Source: Lasiodiplodia sp. COLG20 (lineage: Eukaryota > Ascomycota > Dothideomycetes > Botryosphaeriales > Botryosphaeriaceae). From it: a stretch of DNA of 64,000 nucleotides. The DNA lies in assembly GCA_009801085.1 (NCBI GenBank), contig VNWV01000001.1, positions 1,550,001-1,614,000 on the forward strand, given 5' to 3'. Below the pieces are notes generated by a model. The model ran no database searches, had not been told where the DNA came from, and saw nothing but the letters and a program-made list of their open reading frames with translations. The translations under genes were made by a program, and so were the position numbers. This document shows, in pieces, positions 21,035-31,252 of this stretch; position 1 is the stretch's first letter; each line of letters opens with the position of its first letter.

Positions 21035-22966
21035 TCAAATGATTTGGACAACCTCACTGCTGAGTTCCTCCATCTCGATCTCCTGACACCGAGCTGCCCT
21101 CCTCCAACTCTGCCAGAAAATTCCCATACGTCGAAACACATTCTGCTCGTCCACTTTTGAAATGAGCAGCCCCTGCCAGTCATCAATGAATAGTGCAGAA
21201 AACTCTCTCCCCAAACTCCGCATCTCCTCATCATCATCGAAGATAGCTCTCCCTGTAACGAAGATTCCAGACGGGCGAGCAACGTCAGGGAACTCAATGT
21301 TCAGAGCTGGATCGCGTTCAGGATACCAAATGCATCGAGTGAGCGGCCCCTTGATCGTAGCCGATGCGGACCGCACCTGCCCGTACGGGTCTGAAGTGTT
21401 GACGAGGTCCGTTTGGACGTCGAGGACGGTTGAAACGAGCGTGTCATTGTTGATGTAGCGGATGCTGCCGTCCACACTTGCCCAGCTCCAACTGGGTGCC
21501 CGATAAGCGGCCTGTCGTTTGGCCGACGGGCCGCAGTGCCAGAGGAGTAGGGCCAGAAAGCTATCTCGGAACAGCCCTGCAGCGTAATCTTCTTGAAGCA
21601 GCTCACCGACCTGCCGGGCGATGGCAGAGATGGCGACGAGTTTGTCATCGTTTGGGTGCGATAGCTGTCGGTTGGTGTACTCTGGTACCAGCGCTATTCT
21701 CCAATAATCGAGGACGTCCTCCTTATTCCCGGGGTTTCGAGTGAAGAAAGCGGATGGGTTGGGGATGGTGAAAGGCGTCAGTGATCCCTCTTGGGAGTTG
21801 ATGGTCCAGAAGTTACGGGGCCGCAACTCGTTGAATACCACGGTTTCGCACTCCCAGATGACCCGGTCCGCGCTGAAGTGGAGGGTCCTCGGAGACAGTA
21901 TTCTCTCTTGGAGCACCCAGGCCCGCTTCGAGAGTGGCCCATTTGTCAAGTCTCTCATAAGAAACGGGTACGTTACAACAAGGCAGGCTTCACCCTGAGG
22001 CTGCATGGCATGGCTGTAGATAGCATAGCTGTTTCCTCCGGACCTTCTGATGCCCTGTCCCTCCTGAACAAAAGCGCCGACATGAGGGTTGGAAGCGTGG
22101 TCGATTGAAATATTGAGGATGCAATTCTGGTATATCCTAGCCATCGCTTCGGCTTGCTCCAGCCAATCTTGCCGGGACGAATCCCCTCGTTGGATGATGC
22201 AAAGGCTATCGATCCAAAAGTACTTAATGTCGAATTGGCGGCACACCTTTATTGTATCCTGAAAAGACTTTGGTAGTTTGTCAACTGGGATTTGTTGTCG
22301 CAGGTCGGCCATGTTATCTTCCGTCAATTGGAAAAACTCCGAAGATCCCCAACAATGACTTAAAGTTGCATAAAACCCGTCTGGCTTTTGATTATTCGTG
22401 TCGATGAGGCGGGCATTTCCGCCAACACCCAATTCAATTAGACGCTTAGGATACCAGGGGTCGCTCAAGTTTGAGCCCTTCTGGCACTCAGTATGCTCGT
22501 TTATGCAGGTATTGAGCCATTGCTTCGCCGGATTCAGAACATCTGCATGGCCTGTGTTGAGGGGTCCACTTAGAGGAAAGTGACTACTACCACTTCGTAC
22601 GCGCCAAGGCTTCTCCTCTTTCATATCTTCCTTGGCTTGAGCGATGGCGGCGTGGTAACTCGACACCAAGCTTTCGAGGCCGTCTTGTGGAAATTCCGAA
22701 GCGGCCGCAAGGTATATTGTTGTTTTATTCTCCCCTCGACGGCCCCAGAAAAATTGAATGCCGAAATGCCAACGCTTGATTCGGAGGGGAAAAGACCGTG
22801 GAGGCATCAACACGCGGTTCGGAAGGTATCTTTTTCTCCAAAACTCCTCAATCAGGAAACTGCAAATCCTACATCCATACTCGGACGCTTTTTGTAAATC
22901 TGAAAGGCTTTTGTGATGGCTTTCGTCGTCACTTTGCAAGACGACAATGCACATGGCGCAGAGCAT
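21035..22966 (-). CDS. HET-domain protein, intact
   Basis: This single exon encodes 643 residues with no interruption. The N-terminus (MLCAMCIVV ... LSDLQKASEYGCRICSFL) is the Cys-containing leader common in fungal HET proteins. The three HET core motifs follow: ATLSHCWGSSEFFQLT, YFWIDSLCIIQRGDS and LSKRAWVLQERILSPRTLHF. Then comes the conserved C-terminal APSWSWASVDGSIRY, with both Trp codons intact, unlike the broken copy at 10668-13022. HET domains trigger regulated cell death during vegetative incompatibility and possibly defence. No NACHT, WD40 or ankyrin module is attached, so this is a stand-alone HET effector type. It is transcribed in the same direction as the CorA-like gene that lies just upstream of it, and nothing indicates they act together. 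Confidence 0.92.
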   Translation of the reverse strand: MLCAMCIVVLQSDDESHHKSLSDLQKASEYGCRICSFLIEEFWRKRYLPNRVLMPPRSFPLRIKRWHFGIQFFWGRRGENKTTIYLAAASEFPQDGLESLVSSYHAAIAQAKEDMKEEKPWRVRSGSSHFPLSGPLNTGHADVLNPAKQWLNTCINEHTECQKGSNLSDPWYPKRLIELGVGGNARLIDTNNQKPDGFYATLSHCWGSSEFFQLTEDNMADLRQQIPVDKLPKSFQDTIKVCRQFDIKYFWIDSLCIIQRGDSSRQDWLEQAEAMARIYQNCILNISIDHASNPHVGAFVQEGQGIRRSGGNSYAIYSHAMQPQGEACLVVTYPFLMRDLTNGPLSKRAWVLQERILSPRTLHFSADRVIWECETVVFNELRPRNFWTINSQEGSLTPFTIPNPSAFFTRNPGNKEDVLDYWRIALVPEYTNRQLSHPNDDKLVAISAIARQVGELLQEDYAAGLFRDSFLALLLWHCGPSAKRQAAYRAPSWSWASVDGSIRYINNDTLVSTVLDVQTDLVNTSDPYGQVRSASATIKGPLTRCIWYPERDPALNIEFPDVARPSGIFVTGRAIFDDDEEMRSLGREFSALFIDDWQGLLISKVDEQNVFRRMGIFWQSWRRAARCQEIEMEELSSEVVQII

Positions 22967-23692
22967 CTTGCTGGTTGAGTGATTGCTTGGTTGCTGATTG
23001 GATGGGAGCGAATAAACGCGCTCTTTTTGTTGTGTGTAAGATCAAGGTGGATGAGTTGTAGTGAGCGCGCACAGAAACTGCCGCGCCCCGCTCTTGCCGG
23101 AGTGGCACCATGAATGCGGCAATTGCGCCGACGAAGGATTTGTTGGCCAGGGATTACACGTTAAACTTGGGATCACACGACTAAGCGAGCTAAATGTACT
23201 AAGTACTCTCTGCTGGCGCATACGGTAATCTTGGGGGAAAAGCCTCTTAGACTCTCGCCCAGGGCAGCCATCTGCTACACATGGCATATGCCGCAACCAT
23301 CAACATGATATATCCTTCGATACGATTACGACTATGTCTACTATATATGTGTTCTTAGCGGAGTCTTATTCAGGCTCCACACTATCCGAGCATGGTACGT
23401 GGGAGACGTTTGTCATATATCGTGATGGGGCAATGCCAAATCAAAATTAGGCAAATTTTCTTTGAACATTCAATAGTCTTAATTTACAAAATGGACCTAG
23501 CGTGAGAACCATGTGTAGCATTCATACCAAGATGACATTAATAAACACTGATGAGAGCATTGTAATTCGCACGATAGAAATATGACGAAAATTGAACCAG
23601 TAAGACAGGGAAATATTGCAAATTCAAGAAATAAAAGAAAGAGGGAAAAGTTCTCGCAGGCAGTTCTTTCACCCAGATCATGACTGAGGCCC
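22967..23692. other. Intergenic region
   Basis: This contains the HET promoter side and the 3' flank of the CorA-like gene. Only short ORFs; AT-rich around 23300-23640. No specific feature. Confidence 0.45.
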
Positions 23693-26600
23693 TCATTGAC
23701 TCTCAAGATCTCGAGATGGCCGGCTTTCGCCTCCCGGTGGGTACTGTACGTCTCCATCCCCTAAAGATTCTGATAAACCTCCTCTGTCTGTATCTCCGTT
23801 GGATGAACCTTGAGATGAAGAAGGACGTGGGTTGTGAAACAGGCTGAAGATCAGATCTCTATGCGCCCTCAATAACAGATTCGCAATGGGGAGGAGTAGA
23901 GAAAGTTGTCTCAGTCGTTCCTTCGCTCTTCCGGGTGCTTTGACTACTGTTGTCTTCACCTGATTGACCGCCTCGAGCCGGCCCACGGCGAAGTATAAGG
24001 CGATGACAGTCAAGAAGAGTGTGATCGCTGCTGTGCCTGACATCCTTCTTAGCGTGATTGCCGCTGGTGTTGCACTCATGCTGAAAATTCCTGTGGCGAA
24101 CCCAAGTGGGAGGAACACGACGGTAACATAAGTAAAATACCGAGTGTGTTCCGCTCCACGGAGGCTCAAGTCATCTCTAATGTAGTCGCGCCTACTGATT
24201 AGAGAAGACCTCAGCGACTGTGCTTGCTCTTGGAGTCTTTGGAGCTCGCGTACGTTCTCAGAGTTCGAGATCTGCATTCTCCTCAACGCAGGCCTATACC
24301 TCTTTTCGTCTTTTTTGGTCCACCGTGGTCTCTCTTTGCCACGGTTTTCTTCTCGATTCTGCCAGTTATGAATTTTCTCGACGGTATCGCTCAGGTCCTC
24401 ATCAAGAACCTGGAGGAGTTGCTGGAGTACTTCCCACTGGGGACTGAAAGAGAAGTAGGCGCTACCGTCAATATTGGAGAATAGAAGAGTCTCCTGGACC
24501 TTAACGGGAAGATGGTCGATCGATTCGATCTCTTCAAGTCCGAATTTGGTTGTGGAAGCAAGCACATTTTTAATCTCTGTGAGTATCCCTTGTGTGCCAA
24601 TTATGACCTCCCTAATGATTTCCTCAAAAAGGATCAATTCGAGAACCTTGCGTTGATGCCACGCATGCTTTTGTGCGCTATCTTCACCGTTGAAATGGTA
24701 CGATGCGCGTCTTTTCGGGCCACTTTCATCCACAATCAGAGCAGAACTTCCAATCTTTGTTGAAATACGATGGCCCAGAAGGGTCTCGACGTTTTCAGCC
24801 TCGTCTCTCCGCTCTGCTTCCTGATAGACTGAGCCTATGCTCCGTTTTCTCGTATCCTCTCCATCGCTGGAGCTTATGACATGGCAGGTCCAATAACAGT
24901 CAAAGAAGTCCCCATTGAATCGAAAGCCCATAGCACCTTGACGAATCTTCCTTGCGAGGGTAATTTCGGGCTTGGGTTGATTGCCGTGTATCCTTTTGTC
25001 AAGCTGAAGAAAAGACAGCTGAAACTCAGTCTTCCATGAGTTGCTGCTCGCAGATGTGTCATCTGAGAAGTGTTTATCCCGGTTGTAGTGCCTCCCGAAA
25101 AAATTCGTAAGTGCGAACCGTTCAGATGGAGGTACGGTGGCCGGACAGATTTTAGCAGCTTCTTTATCATCTGATGATAACCAAACAATTCGCTTCTTGA
25201 TAAGCATATTTGATTTTTGGGTTCGCCATTGGTGTAACCTTTTGAAAAGCTGTTCGGCCCCGCGTGGTTGTGGGTCAACAAGGATCCGATCGTCTTTTGG
25301 GTCCCTCCGCTTAGGTACATCCAGTATGAGCCATCGAGGCTCGACAGGAGAAGCCGCCCTAGTAGCTGTTGTTTTTTGAGGAGCTTTGAAGGATTGGTTT
25401 GAGTTGAAATGTAGAAACTCCGGGCAGGAAGCGAGCCATTCATCCGAAATTTCGAAAACATTTTTCTGGTCGATGAAATCTTGGCCCTCAAACACAGTCT
25501 TGGCACGAAGCAACCTAGGCATCGGTTTCTCGTCGGCCGATTTGTGGTCCACTGGTGACTGTGGCTGTCTATTTGCTTTTTTCTGGCTCGCAGCTGCGAA
25601 CTTCTCCAATTGTACCTGCTTCTTGTCTTGATTGTTGGCGTCCTCCAATCTATCCATAGCATAAATCCAGAGAATGTAAGGCACTTCGAAAGATGTGTGC
25701 CAGTATGTGTCCCGAGCAGACAAGTCAAGGTTGACATCGTCATCATTGTTGAAAATGCTTGAAAGTTTCTCCTTGCGAGTAAGAAATCCCGGGAAAATTC
25801 CACTGGAAGAACAGCTCCGAAGCAACACTTTCAATCCTTCGTCAATGACATCGCTAGCTGATCGAGAGTTGATCTGATATTCGCGCTTGCCCATCTGAAT
25901 GGCCAGTCCGTATTGAAGTGGCTCCTGCCAGTCGTTGTCTTCTGTTCCTTCGTGGCGAGTTTGAACATGAATCGTCCGGATCCACTCGTCAGGAACATCG
26001 TTGCTTCCATCATTTGATTGAGCGTCGCCGGTCATTTTCGGGGGATTCTTGAAGAACTGCTCCTCATCGTAGAACAGGACAGTGTCCGCAATGTTCAGCA
26101 AGAAGCTGTTTTCTTGTGTGTCTCGGTAGGTCGCAAGCATTCTCTCATGGGTCATGGTATTTTGAGTAGTGAATCTCTTCAAAATCCTGCTTCTGGCCTG
26201 GTCAGGAGTGTATATGCCAAGGGAAATCTCCCGTTTGATCCTCTCTTCGACATAACTCTGTGGATTGTCGAAGAAACCGGCAGGTATTCTGAGGTATTCC
26301 AGCTCTTCAAATATCCCTAGGGCTTTCCAAACCAGAACATGATCCCTCAGGTAGTAGCCCCTCTCTTCGCTCCAATTGGAGACTCTTGGGAATGCACAGT
26401 AGTCTCGGTTGTCAATTTTTCGTAAAGAGTTTATCCACGTGTTGACGAATTTGTCTACCTTCTTCCGAAACCAATTCGGAAATTCGTCACTGTCCCTGAA
26501 GGTTGACGCGAAGTTCTTGGCTTTGATGATCTGGAGCGGAATGTGCTGAGTAGTTCCAGGTTTCCAGGATTGATACCTTCCTTTGCCATTGGCCCAATAT

Positions 26601-28261
26601 TCTGCGAACTGCTGGCCATCGATGTCTTCTTCCACATGCGAAAAGATCCACTCTAGGTGGCCCTCCAATGTTTGAAGAATCCGTTTTGCCATTCTGGGAT
26701 GGTATTGCATTTCGAAGTGGGAATACATGGCGAGAAGAAACTGAAATGCAAAGCTAAATAGTATTAGCAGTAGCAAGTCAATAATGTCGAGTACTTACAA
26801 GCTTGCAGATACGACAACATGGTGCCCGGAGATGTCTCCGCACGTCAAAGCTACTGGATGCTTTACTTCTGATCTCTTGGTCTTCAACCGAGACTCTACT
26901 GGAATGCTGCAAACAGAGAGGATGTGTTCCAAATTACGCTTCATGATGAAGTCGAGATGCACCGATTTTGATAGAGAAATGTTTGGGGTGTAGGAACTCT
27001 GAGACATCAGATCGTTCAAGTCCATCAACGAGTCCGATATCAGCGCTGACTTCAAGGCATAGTCTTTTGCCATGAACCGCAGATCGTACACAACGGAAAT
27101 CTCGAGAGGCGTACTGGTCCCTGATGTTCGACTCTCATCAAATTGGCCGACATCTTTGGAGTCGAGCTGGATTCGATACATCTCACTGCCGTCATCGACC
27201 ACTATCTTCGTTGCACAACCATTTACGAAAACAGCGATGATCAACCCGACTGCTTCATCAGTACCCGGTAGTTGATGGCGGACCACCAGGCAGCATTGAT
27301 CACGTCCTGTTGTGATTTGATATCTCGCATCTTCCGTATCGTCCATGTTGAATTCGTTGAAAGGGTCGGCCCATTCGGATTCGCGTATTTGCAACCGTGT
27401 TTCGAATCTCAAGCAGTTTTCGATTGAGATGTGCTTATGAGTGTTGCCGGGGATATCTTCGCTCCATGTGCCACCATTTGGTAGGAAGCGCCCTTGCAAT
27501 TGCTTTCCTTCTTCCTGGAGTTTTTGGATGTGGTTTTCTGGTGACTGATGGTTCTGTTGTCGGACAACGTCATCCTTTTCCAGATTTTGACTGACATTAT
27601 CATCGACGCCTTGAGATATGTGAGAGCCAGTCGCTTTTGCGCCCTTCTTTGTCTCATGTGCTTGTCCTTCTTGTGCTCTCTCAAACAAATACTGCTGAAT
27701 GACTGCTCCGCCATTGGCAAAATACTGAATTGAAACCGAGAGATCTTCAATTTCGTGGGTGTATTGAGGCCATCGATTGTGTAAGAATCGTAAGCGAGGT
27801 TTTGAGCTCGTCAAATATTGTGGGTTCAAGCAAACACCGAACCCCCCCTGGGGGTCCGTTGAAAGGTCCAGAAGTTGCTCCATGCGATCGCGAACATAGA
27901 ATGGCTCCGCTAGGCAAGGGTCTGCGCAGAAAATTCCCGATGTCCCGACATCAAGGTATTTCGATATTTGCAGGATGCTTCCATATGCGTTGATACTGGC
28001 CGTTGTGCCTCTTTCTCCAAAAGATGAGTAGGATTCCTGGCCTTGGAAGAGCCCTTCATTCCCCCACTTGATTCCGCGAGGTAGTTCCGTACTTGAAGGT
28101 ATTTCAAGGAACTCATCTGGAGAGTACCGCTGGCTGCGTGTCCCAGCTGCGTTCGGAGATTCAGTCGGACCCGCGTCCCCTACGACTGAATCGTTAGTGT
28201 CTTTCTATATTATCTGGATAGCAGGTTTCGTAGAAGTCAGGACAGAAGTTGGAAATACCAT
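23693..28261 (-). CDS. Giant CorA-like membrane protein
   Basis: Two large exons are well supported: one ending at 26799 and one from 26753 to 23693, joined across a 45-nt GTAAGT intron. The coding frame is open from 28204; the first in-frame ATG is at 27883 (1381 residues). The sequence upstream of it still reads as protein (ASINAYGSILQISKYLDVG, then CADPCLAEPFYVRDR), so the true start lies further up. One phase-consistent model puts the ATG at 28261 immediately before a 54-nt intron with a weak GTATTT donor (1489 residues); a frameshift there is the alternative. The C-terminus is CorA-like: a coiled-coil helix (ENVRELQRLQEQAQSLRS), TM1 ending LGFATGIFSMS where CorA has its GMN loop, and TM2 (ALYFAVG). 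CorA proteins transport Mg2+. The altered loop and a soluble region of over 1000 residues make transport doubtful; fungal relatives are often linked to accessory loci. The protein is probably membrane-anchored. Confidence 0.85.
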
Positions 28262-29787
28262 GGCTAGAACTCCCAATGGTTGTGCCTTCCATTATGTCCT
28301 CCAGTCTACAAGAGTATGCGGTAGGGATTCTCAAGGTGAGTGGGGCGAGGAATATGGTCAATATTTGTTGAATAGGTGCGGTTATGCTTCGTTATGAACG
28401 AAATATCAAAGTCAAGGAGTTTGCGATTGCGCGGGAACTTGTGGGAGCTCGAGGATAGGATGGGGAAATCCGAGTCGGAGAGATTCTATTTGATAAATCC
28501 TCTACGCTGAACAGCTGAGGCTCGAAAAGTGGGGTTCAGACGAGGCTGAGACGCCCGAATTGCCAAGATCTGATATCGATCGATAGGATACTGTAGTACA
28601 ATCCGCATAGTACCACCGGTCCTAGACCGCCGCATCCGCAATTTAATCATGTACACCCACATGAAATTAGTTTCCTTCCCGTATAAGTATTGAAGTCCAA
28701 TCCTAAGCCTCTTCAGGTCTTTTTCTACAGATTACGTTAGAGACAAGAAATGGGCGCTTTCTGCGTGAATGGGACCGGCAGAATGCTATGCCATGCCCCG
28801 CCCCCGCTTAGAGCTCTGCCTCACCCGGATTTGACTTAATTATGTACAGGAGCGTAAGCTGAAAGCCGCTTCTCCGCTTACTCTTTTTTCTTGGCTTGAC
28901 CGATTGCTTTGTAATCGCTCAGCTGCGTCTCCACTGACCCTTCCGTTCTCGGACAGATGTGCAGATACGTATGCACGAATTATCGTTCTGCATGAGTGTC
29001 CGGAATCAGCCATGATGTCATTCAGGACTGCAGCAAGGAATCAAATCAGCGATGTGTTGAAACTTACATCGGTTGTGGTATCCAAATAAGTGGTTAGCTC
29101 ATTTACCAAAGTGTCACATGAAAAGGTGCTGCAATATGGCTTTGGCTTCTGTTGCATCTGATTCACTTCCGAGGAGATAAGAGCTGCAGCTGTGGAATCG
29201 TCGCTTTCCGAATCATTGGTTATCGGTAAAGAGATCTATCAGCGCCTTCTGCGCGTCTTTCGCCATGTGACCGTCCCTTTTCCCACGATTTGCCGGTCCG
29301 GTCCGATCCGCGGTCTCGCTTCACGTTCATTTAAGACGTAACTCTACAACTCCGGTCCGGCGGGTTTCACTCAGATCAAGAGATGCTCCGTTATCCCTTC
29401 TCTCTTTTTCGAGGATAATGCTCCATTCATTCTATCTTACGCGATAATCTTTTTCATGTGGTTCTACAACATTTATGTGGAAGAGGCCGAAATCCGGCGG
29501 CCCGCGGCGGCCTGTGATTTCTGCGGTATTTGAGTTTCTTCTGATCAATTCTGTGTTTGTTGTCCCAAGTGGTTTTCATAGCATAAATGCGCTAGAAACA
29601 CTTATCTAGGCCGTGATCAGCGAGATTGGCCGGAATTGTTACTTACGTCAGCAGGCCCAAGCCTAGTGTCCTCGCTTAGCTCCACGCGCAAAACTACAAC
29701 GACGACGGTGCGAGCCGAAGACCTCTTCTCTCCAACCACGACTTTTCGCCCTACCCACGACCTACGCCCAACGCTCACGACGACACA
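28262..29787. other. Long divergent upstream region (CorA-like / eL30)
   Basis: There are 1.5 kb without a supported gene between two divergent promoters. The part next to eL30 (29600-29787) looks like a promoter and 5' UTR for a highly expressed gene, with pyrimidine and CAACGACGACG tracts. A GC-rich block with CGGTCCGGTCCGATCCG lies near 29292. Confidence 0.5.
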
Positions 29788-30486
29788 ATGGCCCCCAAGA
29801 ACAAGAAGTCCACCGACACCCTGGCCTCGCGCCTGGCCCTCGTCATGAAGTCGGGAAAGGGTGTGTTCCGACCTCGATCGTGTTTCCGCCCAATGAAGCG
29901 AGAAAATTAACACGACGGGCGCAGTCACTCTCGGTTACAAGTCTTCCCTGAAGGCTCTCCGCATGGGCAAGGCGAAGCTCGTGCTCATCGCCGCCAACAC
30001 CCCGCCTCTGCGCAAGTCCGAGCTTGAGTGTATGTTTCTCACCTTCTCCCGCGATTCCTGGCTGGCTTTGGAAGCCAGCAGCAGCCTGCGCAGAAGGCGC
30101 CATACTTTCGGTCACAATGGGTGCTAACATTTCTCTAGACTACGCCATGCTGGCCAAGGTGTCCGTCCACCACTACAGCGGCAACAACGTACGTCCCATT
30201 CGCATACCCATACCTCGAGCGGCTTTGCCATACTGGTGATGAGGATCTTGCAAATCACCTCGGCGATTCCTGCAATTTCCCTCGGGGCGATCGGTTCTCG
30301 CAACCTTTCGCCCGGTCCTGAGAAGAAGCTTGAAATGAATAAGCTTTGGAGGACCAACAACAAATGCTAACAATCATACCATAACAGATTGAGCTGGGAA
30401 CGGCCTGTGGAAAGCTCTTTAGGTGCTCCACTCTGGTTGTGTTGGATGCAGGCGACTCCGACATCCTGGTTGGTTCTTCGGCCTAA
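29788..30486 (+). CDS. RPL30: 60S ribosomal protein eL30 (L30)
   Basis: Four exons (29788-29860, 29925-30029, 30139-30188, 30388-30486) splice in phase to 108 residues, the normal length of eL30. The sequence is textbook: [60 protein letters not shown], then [14 protein letters not shown] and LDAGDSDIL. eL30 belongs to the L7Ae/kink-turn-binding family and sits in the large ribosomal subunit. Introns are 64, 109 and 199 nt with GTGTGT, GTATGT and GTACGT donors; intron 3 is clearly longer and contains C/D-like boxes (see the ncRNA entry). In budding yeast eL30 represses splicing of its own transcript; whether that holds here cannot be told from this sequence. Confidence 0.98.
30231..30325 (+). 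ncRNA. Candidate intronic C/D-box snoRNA or kink-turn element
   Basis: Within eL30 intron 3 there is a perfect C box (GTGATGA, 30236-30242) and a D box (CTGA, 30318-30321) about 86 nt apart, the usual size of a C/D snoRNA. Ribosomal-protein introns often host such snoRNAs. Against this, the terminal stem flanking the boxes is weak and I could not identify convincing internal C'/D' boxes or an rRNA target. C and D boxes together form a kink-turn, which the L7Ae family (including eL30) binds, so an autoregulatory element is an alternative reading. Confidence 0.25.
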
Positions 30487-31252
30487 GCGTCGATTCCGTC
30501 TTGACTGCCGTCCAGCAATGCGTGGGATCCGGCGAAGGCAGGCCGCTCCAAGAGAGCTTGGCTGAAATACAAAATGCAGAATTTTCACTGAGATTGGCTT
30601 GACCCGTGTTTTGTGCGTGCATGCTTGTCTGATGAGAGGTCGATTTGAATCTGCGGACCCGCTTCACTGGACCCCATTCGAGTTTCATAGATTCCTTACT
30701 ATCTGCATCCTCGGAAACACGCCGAAGGATACGCCGGACTCGCCTTGCTCCGGAGCCCTCATTCCGCCAGGTTGACCCGGGAAGTTTGTTTCAAGCCTCT
30801 GGATATGCGCCGCTGATTTCCGACGCCTTTTTCCCCCGCAAGCCTGTCCAGGCTACTCAGACCCGGGCAACCATAGTACATGACTGATGCTCCCTGTATT
30901 TAATAACTCGGATCGTGCACAGTCGTCTCGGAGAAACCCGAAGGGCATTTGCTCCAGTCCATGTTGGAAGCAGAGTAGTAAAACTCGTGTCAGAAATTGT
31001 GCGACTTTGTTTCGAGAAGGCAATTCCCGGTAGAAGGCTACTCTGGTACAAATGCTAAAAGCAAAGCTATGTTGAATGGCTTCGCAAAACAAACCAAATG
31101 GAACACGCAGACACGAAAATCCGCCCCCAAGCCAGTCCTCCACCTTCCAACACAAACGCCAACAAAACGACCCTTCAACAGACAAACCAAAGACAACTGC
31201 ACGCCCACCTGCAGAGCACGCACAACCCAGCACACCGACAACCAACCGCAAT
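30487..31252. other. Convergent intergenic region
   Basis: The 3' flanks of eL30 and the DUF3433 gene meet here. The A/C-rich strand from 31080 on gives long but meaningless ORFs. No supported feature. Confidence 0.45.

Noticed and set aside
21035..28261. HET plus CorA-like pair as a two-gene death system
   Set aside because: The two are merely neighbours; I see no shared promoter, no NLR/NACHT partner and no linking motif, so it is kept only as a hypothesis in the findings.
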